A DNA stretch of 64,000 nt from Sphingomonas kaistensis (GTDB taxonomy: Bacteria; Pseudomonadota; Alphaproteobacteria; Sphingomonadales; Sphingomonadaceae): positions 124,001 to 188,000 of the forward strand of contig NZ_CP145607.1 of the NCBI RefSeq assembly GCF_036884275.1, written 5' to 3'. This document shows positions 1 through 9,033 of this stretch, one piece after another. Each line of letters starts with the position of its first letter. Within the stretch, counting starts at the first letter, position 1. Position numbers and translations under genes: made by a program. The notes beneath the pieces are model-generated. The model did no database searches. It saw only the letters and a list, made by a program, of their open reading frames with translations, and was not told where the DNA came from.

Positions 1-38
1 GGCACGGGCGCAATGGCGGGCATGGGGGCGCTGCTCAT
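1..38 (-). CDS. 5' end of a gene, probably methionine/one-carbon pathway (metF-like position)
   Basis: Only the first 12 codons lie in the window (M-S-S-A-P-M-P-A-I-A-P-V). The ATG overlaps the stop codon of the upstream SahR-like regulator as ATGA, so the two genes are almost certainly one transcript. In sphingomonads the gene after an ArsR-methyltransferase regulator is often metF (methylenetetrahydrofolate reductase) followed by metH; that is inference from context only, because 12 residues do not identify a family. Confidence 0.4.
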   Translation of the reverse strand, partial: MSSAPMPAIAPV

Positions 39-1003
39 GCGGCCTTCCTTTCCTGATCGAGGCGGGGCGGACGAACGCCGGCCCATAGAGTGACGGTCAG
101 CTCCCCGCCTTCGAGATGGCGGACGACCTTGCCGTCGAGCCCGGCGGCGCCGAGCCAGCCGAGCACGGCGTCGTCGGCAAAGCCCAACCGCGCGTGCTGG
201 GCGGTATCGCGCAATTCCTCGCGTTCGTGCGGCGCGAAATCGATGATCAGCAGCCGGCCGCCCGGACGCAGCAGCCGGGCGCCTTCGACGATCGCGGCGG
301 CGGGCGACTGCGCGTAGTGCAGCACCTGGTGGAGCAGCACGACGTCGGCCTCGCCGTCGGGCAGCGGCAGCGCGTACATGTCGCCCTGGCGGAGCGAGAC
401 GGCATCGATCCCCGCTTCCTCGAGCTTGACCCGGGCCAGCCGCAGCATTTCGGTCGAACGGTCGATGCCGATGCTGCGGGTGGCGGCCTGGCCGAACAGT
501 TCGATCATCCGCCCGGTGCCGGTGCCGATGTCGACCAATTGTCCGATCGGACCGTCGCCAAGCGCCTCGCGGATCGCGTCCTCGACCTGCGCGTCGGCGA
601 CATGGAGCGAGCGGATCTCGTCCCATTGCGCCGCGTGAGCCGCGAAATAGCGCGCCGCGGCCTCGGCCCGGTCGGCCCGAACCGCGGCCAGGCGCGCCCG
701 GTCGGCGGAAAACTGGCGGGTGGTGACGGGATCGGCGACCGCGTCCCACAGCCCGACCAGCGCCTCGACCAGCGCCGGCTCACCAAGCTGGAGGAACACC
801 CAGCTCCCTTCCTTGCGCCGTTCGATCAGCCGCGCGTCGGCAAGGATCTTGAGGTGCCGGCTAACCCGCGGCTGGCTTTGCGCCAGCACCTGCGCAAGCT
901 CGCCCACCGTCAGCTCCATCTCCTGCAGCAAAGCGAGGAGGCGCAACCGACTGGGATCGGCCAGCGCCTGAAACAGGTCGGCCAGGGGAAGCGTAATGGT
1001 CAT
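35..1003 (-). CDS. ArsR-family regulator fused to a class I SAM methyltransferase domain (SahR-like)
   Basis: 322 aa. Residues about 8-75 form an ArsR-type winged helix (LADPSRLRLLALL, then the recognition helix around QPRVSRHLKILADARL and wing ERRKEGSWVF). From about residue 115 a class I methyltransferase fold follows, with motif I LVDIGTGTGRMIELF at 156-170 and the later motif LLRPGGRLLIIDFAPHE. This fused architecture is that of SahR, described as an S-adenosylhomocysteine-sensing repressor of methionine/SAM-cycle genes in Proteobacteria; the ligand is inferred, not visible. A perfect 22-bp palindrome lies 8 bp upstream of the ATG, so autoregulation is likely. The gene overlaps the next one by ATGA, consistent with co-transcription of methionine genes. 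No ArsR metal-binding cysteine pair (CxC) is seen in the DNA-binding helix region. Confidence 0.88.
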   Translation of the reverse strand: MTITLPLADLFQALADPSRLRLLALLQEMELTVGELAQVLAQSQPRVSRHLKILADARLIERRKEGSWVFLQLGEPALVEALVGLWDAVADPVTTRQFSADRARLAAVRADRAEAAARYFAAHAAQWDEIRSLHVADAQVEDAIREALGDGPIGQLVDIGTGTGRMIELFGQAATRSIGIDRSTEMLRLARVKLEEAGIDAVSLRQGDMYALPLPDGEADVVLLHQVLHYAQSPAAAIVEGARLLRPGGRLLIIDFAPHEREELRDTAQHARLGFADDAVLGWLGAAGLDGKVVRHLEGGELTVTLWAGVRPPRLDQERKAA

Positions 1004-1011
1004 GACTTAAC

Positions 1012-1033
1012 GATATAAAGATATCTTTATATC
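1012..1033. promoter_or_regulatory. 22-bp perfect palindrome, probable SahR/ArsR operator
   Basis: The half-site GATATAAAGAT is followed immediately by its exact reverse complement. It is very AT-rich in a GC-rich setting and sits 8 bp upstream of the start of the ArsR-methyltransferase gene, leaving no room for a normal Shine-Dalgarno between it and the ATG. An AT-rich ATATAAAGATATC-type palindrome fits an ArsR/SahR operator. Binding is inferred from position and symmetry. Confidence 0.8.
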
Positions 1034-1214
1034 TACAAGCGCCGATGTGCGAGATCCCCGCGCAAAAACGGTTCGTCGCAAAAGAGAATTGCGCTGCGGC
1101 CTCGCCTCACCTAAATCCGCGCGCTGGCTTGACCCAAATATGGGCGGGTCGCTTGGGTAGCCGACCTCGTCTCAAGGGAGGGAAGCGCCCGAAAACATAG
1201 GGATGGAAACCGAT

Positions 1215-1490
1215 ATGAAGAAGATCGCACTCGCCGCCGTCGCGGTTCTGGGTCTCACCGTCGCTGCTTGCCAGGACAATGCTCCGGACAACGCCGTCTC
1301 GACCGAGAACACCATCGAGACCGAAGCTGCGGCTGACACCAACTCGGCGATCGCCGGCACCGAGAACCTCGGCGCCGCTGCCGACAACGCTCTCGACGCC
1401 GCTGGCAACAGCCTGTCTAACGCCGGCAACTCGATCGAGAACGCCGCTGAAGACGTCGCCAACGGCCAGGACAACGTCGCTGGTCAGTAA
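1215..1490 (+). CDS. Small alanine/asparagine-rich lipoprotein
   Basis: 91 aa from the ATG at 1215 (M-K-K-I-A-L). A lipoprotein signal peptide is clear: two lysines, a hydrophobic core and lipobox TVAAC, so the mature chain would start at the cysteine with QDN. The mature part is made of loose repeats rich in Ala, Asn, Ser, Asp and Glu (for example AADNALDAAGNSLSNAGN), predicted helical and acidic, similar in style to small entericidin-like or apolipoprotein-like envelope proteins. An in-frame ATG at 1203 exists, but a GGATGG sequence about 8 bases before 1215 and the signal peptide favour 1215. A strong terminator follows at 1522-1552. Function unknown. Confidence 0.8.
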   Translation: MKKIALAAVAVLGLTVAACQDNAPDNAVSTENTIETEAAADTNSAIAGTENLGAAADNALDAAGNSLSNAGNSIENAAEDVANGQDNVAGQ

Positions 1491-1521
1491 GACCTACGAC
1501 GCCTGACAAGGCATCAAGGGA

Positions 1522-1552
1522 GGGCCGTCCGGGAAACCGGGCGGCCCTTTCT
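1522..1552. terminator. Rho-independent terminator between convergent genes
   Basis: GC-rich stem GGGCCGTCCGG / CCGGGCGGCCC closed by a GAAA loop and followed by TTTCTT. It lies 3' of the small lipoprotein gene and may also serve the converging HD-GYP gene. Confidence 0.85.
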
Positions 1553-1567
1553 TATTGAGCGCCGAGT

Positions 1568-2917
1568 TCAGGTTCGATCGACGCTGGCTTTCAGCACAGC
1601 GAGGCATTCCGGATCGATCGCGGTGCCACTGGCGTCGGACATGATGCGAAGTGCTTCGTCGACGGGAAGGGCGCCCCGATAGGGCCGGTCGGAAACCAGC
1701 GCGTCGTAGAAGTCGCAGGTGGTGATGATTCGCGTGTGACGACTGATTGCCGCGCCGGGCAGTCCGAGCGGATAGCCGCATCCATCGAGCCGCTCGTGAT
1801 GCGCCGCGGCGATATCCGCCAGATCCGAGAACGCGCCGATGCGACCGAGGATCGCGCGGGTGTGGGTGGCGTGGTCTCGCATCTCCGCCCATTCGCGATC
1901 GTCGAGGCCGCCCGGTTTTTCGAGGATCGCGCTCGACACGCCAAGCTTGCCGACATCGTGCAGCACCGCGGCGCGGCGGAGCCAGCGGACCTCGTCGGCG
2001 GTCATGTCGAAGGCGGTCGCCATTCGCGCGCTCAAATCGCCGACGCGCTTCGAATGGCCGGCCGTAAACGGGCTCTTGGCATCGATCACCTGGCCGAACG
2101 CGTCCGCGATCGAATCGAGATAGGCGCCATCGAGCGGGCGATCGGAACAATGGGGTGCGAGGCGGACAACGCGGCCCTCGATCGTGGGTGATGAGAGAAC
2201 TTGCCAGAAGGTTGGTGACGCGCTCACGGCAAGAAAAGCGTCCACCAGCGCGGGATCGAACCAGTCGCCGCTGCGACGCCTCACTTCGTCAGCGGCTGCT
2301 TCCCGCCCAGCATGGGAATGAAAGACGTCGGCGACTTGCGCCATCAGGGCGATCCGCGACAGGAGCGGGATCGCTTCCCCTTGCAACCGCCCCGGCCGCC
2401 CGGAGCCATTCCAATGCTCGTCGAGATGATAGATCGCGTCGCACACCGCGTCGCTAAAGCGGAGGGTGCGGGCGATGTCCGCGCCGCGGGTGCAGCGCGA
2501 GACGATCAGGTCCTGCGCGATCGCATCGCCGTTAAGCAAGATGTTGCCGATCGCGCGCGCCCGCTGGCGCAACGAGCCGCCCTTGGCGGTCCTGCTGAAC
2601 ACGAAATGCAGGGTCGAGGCGAGGCTGGTGCCGACCGTTTTGTAACCGGCCTTGAAAGCGCGATCGTCGGCTTCATAGAGTTCGCAGATCCGGGCGGCAT
2701 TGCTGCTGCAGCCGAGGTCCTTGAGCAGCAAGGCGTAGTAGAGATCGCCGAGGTCGGCATCGGACAGACCGATCGCGCGGCCCACCTGCATCCCGATCCA
2801 GCAGGTGCGGATACAATGGCCGGCCGGCTGTCCTTCGGTGAGGTCGAGCGCGTGGCTGAACGCAGCAATGACTTCAGCCCGGCTGGCCGTGGGAATCGCG
2901 ATGGGCTGATGCAGCAT
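1568..2917 (-). CDS. HD-GYP domain protein, probable cyclic-di-GMP phosphodiesterase
   Basis: 449 aa. The C-terminal half is a good HD-GYP domain: HSKRVGDLS at 288-296, the HD pair H320-D321 in LHDVGKLG, HHERLDGCGYP with GYP at 381-383, and DFYDALVSDRPYR near 402-414. HD-GYP proteins hydrolyse c-di-GMP with a di-iron centre in the cytoplasm. The N-terminal half (about 15-200) resembles a second, degenerate HD domain: the HD position reads LKDLG (66-68) and the GYP loop reads HWNGSGRP (168-175). No transmembrane segment or REC domain is visible, so input may come through the degenerate domain. Transcribed divergently from the next gene. Confidence 0.85.
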   Translation of the reverse strand: MLHQPIAIPTASRAEVIAAFSHALDLTEGQPAGHCIRTCWIGMQVGRAIGLSDADLGDLYYALLLKDLGCSSNAARICELYEADDRAFKAGYKTVGTSLASTLHFVFSRTAKGGSLRQRARAIGNILLNGDAIAQDLIVSRCTRGADIARTLRFSDAVCDAIYHLDEHWNGSGRPGRLQGEAIPLLSRIALMAQVADVFHSHAGREAAADEVRRRSGDWFDPALVDAFLAVSASPTFWQVLSSPTIEGRVVRLAPHCSDRPLDGAYLDSIADAFGQVIDAKSPFTAGHSKRVGDLSARMATAFDMTADEVRWLRRAAVLHDVGKLGVSSAILEKPGGLDDREWAEMRDHATHTRAILGRIGAFSDLADIAAAHHERLDGCGYPLGLPGAAISRHTRIITTCDFYDALVSDRPYRGALPVDEALRIMSDASGTAIDPECLAVLKASVDRT

Positions 2918-3054
2918 GGCGGCCAGTTAGGAGATGCCGTTTAGCGCCGTCATACCGACAATGGTTAAGGGCGCATTGTGGATCGGTCCGGATCGAATGG
3001 TTTCGACCGTCCGCAACAGGACTGGCGCCGAAGCCTGCACCGGTTCACAACATC

Positions 3055-3696
3055 ATGGTGAGGCATTTTCTGGATTCCGACTGGCTCGCCCCCAATGTGA
3101 TGCGAGTAGCGGTTGACCCGGCGGTGGCGAAGAGCTTTGCCGATCTTGCGGACCCCGTCCTCCCTGCCGGCTATCATGTCGCCCGGCCCGCGTGGGAAAG
3201 CGATATCCGGTGGATCTCGGCCGGGGACGAAGCGACTTTTGCGCGCTTCCAGTCCGCGTTCGACGCGCTGGACGTCGCCCGGCACGTGGCGGAGTATGTC
3301 GCGGTCGACCGGGCCATCCGACTGTATCAGGGCTTTGTCGTCGTCCGCAGCGAATGTGCGAAAGAGGATTTCCATCTCGATTGGAAAGATACCGGCAATC
3401 AGGCTTTCACTCTCCTGACCCCGGTCGGGCCGCCGCCGACCGCAGGCTTCGGACTTAAATTCAAGACACTGACGGGCGAGACGCGATCCTATGAGTATCG
3501 CGAAGGCGAAGCGCTGATCTTCGGCGACCATTTCGTGCATTCGACGGCGCCCGGCCGCTCGGATCCGCCGACCGCGCTGTTGTGCTTCAACCTCGGCACC
3601 GACCGGATGGCGGACTGGCCTGCGATCCGAGACACCGCCGGCCATCAGGGCGGGCGGGTGCGGCGTCCCGACGGGAGCTTCGAGCCGAGCGCATAA
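3055..3696 (+). CDS. Putative Fe(II)-dependent oxygenase-like (jelly-roll) protein
   Basis: 213 aa. I do not recognise a named family with certainty. A H-x-D pair (H107, D109, in FHLDW) followed about 50 residues later by GDHFVHSTAPGR (H162, R168) and a terminal beta-rich block LLCFNLGTDR is the arrangement of metal- and 2-oxoglutarate-binding residues in double-stranded beta-helix oxygenases. No signal peptide or membrane segment is visible, so it is probably cytoplasmic. The gene is preceded by a divergent HD-GYP gene and converges on groEL across a bidirectional terminator. Substrate unknown. Confidence 0.6.
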   Translation: MVRHFLDSDWLAPNVMRVAVDPAVAKSFADLADPVLPAGYHVARPAWESDIRWISAGDEATFARFQSAFDALDVARHVAEYVAVDRAIRLYQGFVVVRSECAKEDFHLDWKDTGNQAFTLLTPVGPPPTAGFGLKFKTLTGETRSYEYREGEALIFGDHFVHSTAPGRSDPPTALLCFNLGTDRMADWPAIRDTAGHQGGRVRRPDGSFEPSA

Positions 3697-3697
3697 G

Positions 3698-3735
3698 AAA
3701 AGGGCCCCGGCAATGAATGCCGAGGCCCTTCCCTT
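3698..3735. terminator. Bidirectional rho-independent terminator
   Basis: Stem AAGGGCC(CC)GGCA / TGCC(GA)GGCCCTT with an A-tract on the left and a CCCTTTT tract on the right. It separates the converging oxygenase-like gene and groEL and fits termination in both directions. Confidence 0.8.
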
Positions 3736-3758
3736 TTGCGTCGCTTGGATGGCGGGAC

Positions 3759-5414
<1,656 letters not shown>

Positions 5415-5455
5415 TCAGATCTTGGAGAATTGGAAAATTGTTGAAAAGCGAACGC

Positions 5456-5743
5456 TCAGCCGACGATGCCGAGAATGTCGCTTTCCTTCATTATGATCAG
5501 GTCTTCGCCGTCGACCTTGACCTCGGTGCCCGACCACTTGCCGAACAGGATGCGGTCGCCGGCCTTGACCTCGAGCGGGGTCACCTGACCGTTGTCGTTA
5601 CGAGCACCGGTGCCGACCGAGACGACTTCGCCTTCTTGCGGCTTTTCCTTGGCGGTGTCGGGAATGATGATCCCGCCGGCGGTCTTTGCCTCGGCCTCGA
5701 TCCGGCGGACGAGAACTCGATCATGAAGCGGCCTGAAAGCCAT
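5456..5743 (-). CDS. groS: 10-kDa co-chaperonin GroES
   Basis: 95 aa, full length. Starts [18 protein letters not shown]; the mobile loop region [18 protein letters not shown] and the end [19 protein letters not shown] are typical. It caps the GroEL ring. It is the first gene of a two-gene operon with groEL and is preceded by CIRCE (5784-5810) and a promoter (5821-5849), both lying partly or wholly inside the preceding MATE gene. Confidence 0.98.
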   Translation of the reverse strand: MAFRPLHDRVLVRRIEAEAKTAGGIIIPDTAKEKPQEGEVVSVGTGARNDNGQVTPLEVKAGDRILFGKWSGTEVKVDGEDLIIMKESDILGIVG

Positions 5744-5783
5744 GTGCTAGCCCCTTTGCTAGTTGCTTTGATGAATGGTTCCG

Positions 5784-5810
5784 CTGGCACTCACTTGGGG
5801 AGAGTGCCAG
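5784..5810 (-). promoter_or_regulatory. CIRCE element (HrcA operator) of groESL
   Basis: Nine-bp arms CTGGCACTC and GAGTGCCAG separated by nine bases, matching the CIRCE consensus (TTAGCACTC-N9-GAGTGCTAA) at 7 of 9 positions per arm and perfectly symmetric. It lies 40 bp upstream of groES. Twenty of its 27 bp are also the last codons and stop of the MATE gene (residues A-G-T-L-P-K). Confidence 0.9.
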
Positions 5811-7224
5811 CGTCGAGGGGCATATGTGGCGGGGGGTGGCCTGCGTCAAGAACCAGCCCGAGCTTCTCTCGTTGCGACCAGCGCCACAGCATCAGCACCG
5901 CGACGATCCCGAGACCCAGCGCAAGTCCGATCCAGATCCCGCGGCCGCGCAATGAGGTCTCGAACGCCAGCCACGCGCCGACCCCGATCCCGACGACCCA
6001 ATAACCGAAGGCGGCAAAGAACATCGGGACGCGGGTATCGTGCAGGCCGCGCAGGATCGAAGCGCCCACGACCTGCGCCCCGTCGGCCAGCTGAAACACG
6101 GCGGCGATCAGCAGGAATTGCACCGCAAGCGCCAGCACCGCCGCGCTTTCGGGCTTGCTCATGTCCAGGAACAACGCGGCGAGCGGACGGGGGAACAGCC
6201 ACATGATCAGCGCCGAAGCGAGCGCGAAGACCAGCGCGAACGCGATCGCGACCCGCCCTGCCCGCGTCACCCACAGAGGGTCACGCGCGCCGTGGCCGTA
6301 GCCGACCCGCACCGTCGCCGCCTGCGCAAGGCCCAGGGGCACCATGAACATCAGCGCGGCGAGCTGCAGCGCGATGACGTGCGCGGCGACGCTGGTGGTG
6401 TCGATCAGGCCCATCAGATAGACTGCGGCGCTGAACACCCCGACTTCGAAGCTCCAGGTCAGGCTGATCGGAATGCCGAGCCTGGCGAGTTCGCGGAAAC
6501 GCACCCAATCGGGCCGCCACCAATGGCCGAATAGGTGCATCATCCGCAGGCGCGGCAAGCGCACCGCAGCAAGGATCTGCAGCGCAAGCATCGCGACGTT
6601 GGTGATGACGGTGGCCAGCGCGCTTCCCTGCATACCGAACGCCGGCATTCCGAAGTGGCCGAAGATCAGGCCGTAATTGAGAAAGGCGTTCAGCGCGACG
6701 CCGCCCAGCGCCACCACCAGCGGCACCCAAGCGCGATTGAAGGCGGTGAGGAGGTTCCTCATCAGAAAACCGAGCAGGGTCGGCCACAGCGCCCATTGCA
6801 GCACATTCATGAAACTGCCGGCCGAGCGGCTCAGCGCCGGATCCTGACCGAGCGCGAGAAACAAGGGCTCGGCGAAGGACAGCAAAATGGTACCGGCGAG
6901 CGCGTAGAGACTGACCAGCCACAGCCCCATGCGGAAGCTGCGCCGGCTGTCCCGTGCCGCGCCTTTCCGCCGCCCGAGCGCGGCGGCAATCATGGGGGAG
7001 ATGGCGACCGAAAGGCCGACCCCGGTGAACAGCAGCAGATTGTAGAGGTTCACCGACAGCGCGGCCGCGGCAAGCGCCTTGGGATCGAGCCGCCCGAGCA
7101 GCAGGACGTCGGTGGTGGTAATGGCATTGGCGGCAAGGTTGGAGAGGATCAGCGGCCAGGCCAGCGCGAACGTGGCCACGGCTTCCTCGCGGGTCGAACG
7201 GGGAGCGATGGGAAGCGTCGGCAT
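5791..7224 (-). CDS. MATE-family multidrug/drug:cation antiporter
   Basis: 477 aa, membrane protein with about 12 predicted transmembrane helices in two homologous halves. The N-terminal helix begins ATFALAWPLILSNLAANAIT; the second half begins at about residue 240 (RLGIPISLTWSFEVGVFSAA). Length and repeats fit the NorM/MdtK branch of MATE exporters, which extrude cationic compounds using Na+ or H+ gradients in the inner membrane; substrate cannot be told. Its last codons overlap the groESL CIRCE element and promoter, so the C-terminal sequence (LVLDAG...HMPLDAGTLPK) is under double constraint. Confidence 0.92.
   Translation of the reverse strand: MPTLPIAPRSTREEAVATFALAWPLILSNLAANAITTTDVLLLGRLDPKALAAAALSVNLYNLLLFTGVGLSVAISPMIAAALGRRKGAARDSRRSFRMGLWLVSLYALAGTILLSFAEPLFLALGQDPALSRSAGSFMNVLQWALWPTLLGFLMRNLLTAFNRAWVPLVVALGGVALNAFLNYGLIFGHFGMPAFGMQGSALATVITNVAMLALQILAAVRLPRLRMMHLFGHWWRPDWVRFRELARLGIPISLTWSFEVGVFSAAVYLMGLIDTTSVAAHVIALQLAALMFMVPLGLAQAATVRVGYGHGARDPLWVTRAGRVAIAFALVFALASALIMWLFPRPLAALFLDMSKPESAAVLALAVQFLLIAAVFQLADGAQVVGASILRGLHDTRVPMFFAAFGYWVVGIGVGAWLAFETSLRGRGIWIGLALGLGIVAVLMLWRWSQREKLGLVLDAGHPPPHMPLDAGTLPK
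5821..5849 (-). promoter_or_regulatory. Predicted groESL promoter inside the MATE gene
   Basis: On the minus strand TTGACG (5844-5849) and CATATG (5821-5826) are separated by 17 bp. Preceded by C, the -35 reads CTTGAC, also compatible with an alphaproteobacterial RpoH-type -35 (CTTG). Transcription would start about where CIRCE begins, as in other CIRCE-controlled operons. Both hexamers are within the MATE coding region. Confidence 0.65.
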
Positions 7225-7517
7225 GGGCGGCGCTTAGCCGGGGTCAGGGCGGAGAGCCACCGGACAGCGGAAAGTGAACGGGCACCGAAAGACCAGAGGA
7301 ATTCGATGGCCGCGGGAACGCCATCGAAGCACGCCCTCACTCTAAAGGGTATAGCGACACCCATCCCGAATTGGGAAATCTGTAACTCATGTTATAAAGG
7401 AATGCTCCATCTAAGGGTTAGACTCGCGAATAAAAAATGTTTAATAAAGAGTTAATGTCGCGGTTTGGGTGAGTCGCGCCGCTGGCATTGGACAAGTTTT
7501 GAGTAGGGGATCACATC
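7225..7517. other. Divergent intergenic region, AT-rich right half
   Basis: 293 bp between the MATE gene (minus) and the first PEPxxWA-CTERM gene (plus). The left part is GC-rich; about 7375-7460 is markedly AT-rich (long runs of A and T, repeated TTAA) and probably holds the promoter of the secreted protein. A GGGG sequence lies about nine bases before the ATG at 7518. I see no gene, and no promoter clear enough to call. Confidence 0.5.
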
Positions 7518-8201
7518 ATGGGCAAGACATTCATTGCCGCGGCCGCGCTTGCGGCGGCGACCCTGGCGACGCCGGCAAGTGCCGCCATCATCATCAGCAC
7601 GGGCGGCAACACCGCGCAGGGCCAGACGGTCCAGTTCAACACGCAGCAGACCGGCACCACCATCACCGGCACTACCAACCAGACCAACACGCCGGTGACC
7701 TTCACCCGAGTCGGCGGTGGTGGATCGCTGGCGTCGGACGCGGCTGGCCAGGCGGTTGTCATCAACAACGGTTCGGATCCCAGCAATCTGACCGGAACGG
7801 TGGCCGTCGATCTGTTCGGCAACACTGCCGCCAGCTACATCGAATTCAACCTCCCCGGCATCCCCGGCACTCCGCCGCCTGCCGAGTCGACCACGGTTCT
7901 CATTCAGGCGTTGTCGACCGACGGCTTGACCGTTCTTGCTTCCAACGAGCTGGAGCTGAACGGTAATGGTCAGAATTACTTCAACATCACGGGCACCAAT
8001 GGTGACACCTTCGGTGGTTTCCGCATCACGCTGGCGCCGGTCGATACGGGCGTCGGTGCACTGCAGAACGTCCGCGTGATCACCTCGGTCGCCGCCGCGG
8101 TGCCGGAGCCCGGCACCTGGGCGCTGATGCTGCTCGGCTTCGGCGGGGTCGGCGTGTCGATGCGCCGCCGTCGTTCCAAGGTGCTGATGCAGGTCGCCTG
8201 A
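7518..8201 (+). CDS. Secreted PEPxxWA-CTERM sorting-domain protein
   Basis: 227 aa. An N-terminal signal peptide (MGKTFIAAAALAAATLATPASA) precedes a Thr/Asn/Gly-rich beta-type exported domain. The C-terminus is a textbook PEPxxWA-CTERM signal: PEPGTWALMLLGFGGVGVSM followed by a basic cluster RRRRSK. Such tails are recognised by an exosortase-like enzyme that cleaves and anchors or releases the protein at the cell surface; no exosortase gene is in this window. The passenger domain is not recognised. Paired with a second protein of the same class at 9034-9741. A long hairpin terminator follows at 8227-8266. Confidence 0.88.
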   Translation: MGKTFIAAAALAAATLATPASAAIIISTGGNTAQGQTVQFNTQQTGTTITGTTNQTNTPVTFTRVGGGGSLASDAAGQAVVINNGSDPSNLTGTVAVDLFGNTAASYIEFNLPGIPGTPPPAESTTVLIQALSTDGLTVLASNELELNGNGQNYFNITGTNGDTFGGFRITLAPVDTGVGALQNVRVITSVAAAVPEPGTWALMLLGFGGVGVSMRRRRSKVLMQVA

Positions 8202-8226
8202 TCGACCCAAGGCATTTGCCTTACAA

Positions 8227-8266
8227 AACGAAAATGGCTCGGCCGCAAGGCCGGGCCATCTTCGTT
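8227..8266 (+). terminator. Long hairpin terminator after the first PEP-CTERM gene
   Basis: Nearly continuous stem AACGAAAATGGCtCGGCC / GGCCGgGCCATcTTCGTT around a GCAA loop, beginning 26 bp after the stop codon at 8201. The outer AACGAA/TTCGTT arms pair exactly. The T-tract is short. Confidence 0.7.
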
Positions 8267-8449
8267 GAAGCCACGTTCTTGATAAGCGCCGCTGATGTTC
8301 GGCTATGCCGCGCCTTCCGGATGCCAGCATAGAGACCGCAGGTAACTCGCTGACGCGCCTCGTCGCGGATGAAGCGCGCCACGACGGACTGCGCAAACCT
8401 TGCCAATTTGCCTATTTGGTTAGTGTGCCACCCTGTCGGGGAGCGGGTT

Positions 8450-8973
8450 ATGACCATCAGGGCAAGCAGGGGACGACGGCTGGTCAAGATGGCGGACCGA
8501 ACGAACCTGTTCACCGATGCGCAGCAGGCGACATTTCTCTCGCACTTTTGGCGACCTGCAACCTCGGGATGAGCGCCGATGCGGCGGGGGTCGACCGACG
8601 CGTGATCTACGATCGGCTTAGGCACGATGAAGCCTTTGCAAGCGCTTTTCACGTCGCTGAGGAAACCGGGGTCCAGAACTTGCGCGCCGAACTGGTTCGT
8701 CGTTTGCAGGCGGTGACGCCTGACGAGGTGGCACCGGCAAGCCTGCCCGGGCTCGATAGCAATTTCATCCTCAATCTTCTGAAGCAGCATGAGCGGTCGC
8801 TCGGCGTGGAGAGCGGCGACCGACGGCCGCGGCGATCGAATGCCGCGGAGGCGGCGGCGCGCCTGGCCAAGCTGATGGAGCGGATGCGCGAGGAACATCG
8901 GCGTGAGCTGGCGGCAAAGCGGGCGGCCAAGGCGAAAGCGAAGGCGGCCGAGCAGCACGCAGCCGAAGGATAA
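8450..8973 (+). pseudogene. HTH protein resembling phage terminase small subunits, split by a -1 frameshift
   Basis: The ATG at 8450 (SD-like GGGGAGCGGG just upstream) or 8489 opens a frame reading ...TNLFTDAQQATFLSHF, which stops at 8572. The coding signal continues one frame over as LATCNLGMSADAAGV, a helix-turn-helix with DRRVIYDRLRHDEAFA, then a Glu/Arg/Ala-rich tail to 8973. Joining them needs one extra T in the TTTT at 8546-8549 (giving SHFLATCN). Corrected length is 174 aa. The pattern (FTDAQQ..FL..L..TCN...AA..AGV) is like small HTH proteins related to terminase small subunits, common as single genes in sphingomonads. Either a sequencing error in a homopolymer, a real mutation, or slippage. 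No other phage genes are adjacent. Confidence 0.6.
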
Positions 8974-8977
8974 AAAG

Positions 8978-9012
8978 AAAGGGCGGCATCGAGCTGTCGA
9001 TGCCGCCCTTTC
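8978..9012. terminator. Bidirectional terminator
   Basis: Perfect stem AAAGGGCGGCATCGA / TCGATGCCGCCCTTT with loop GCTG, just after the stop of the frameshifted HTH gene and just before the 3' end of the converging PEP-CTERM gene. Confidence 0.85.
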
Positions 9013-9033
9013 GGCAGATCAAGGCGTGGTGGC

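Noticed and set aside
8450..8973. A prophage
   Set aside because: Although the HTH gene resembles terminase small subunits, no large terminase, portal, capsid, integrase or attachment repeats are present nearby.
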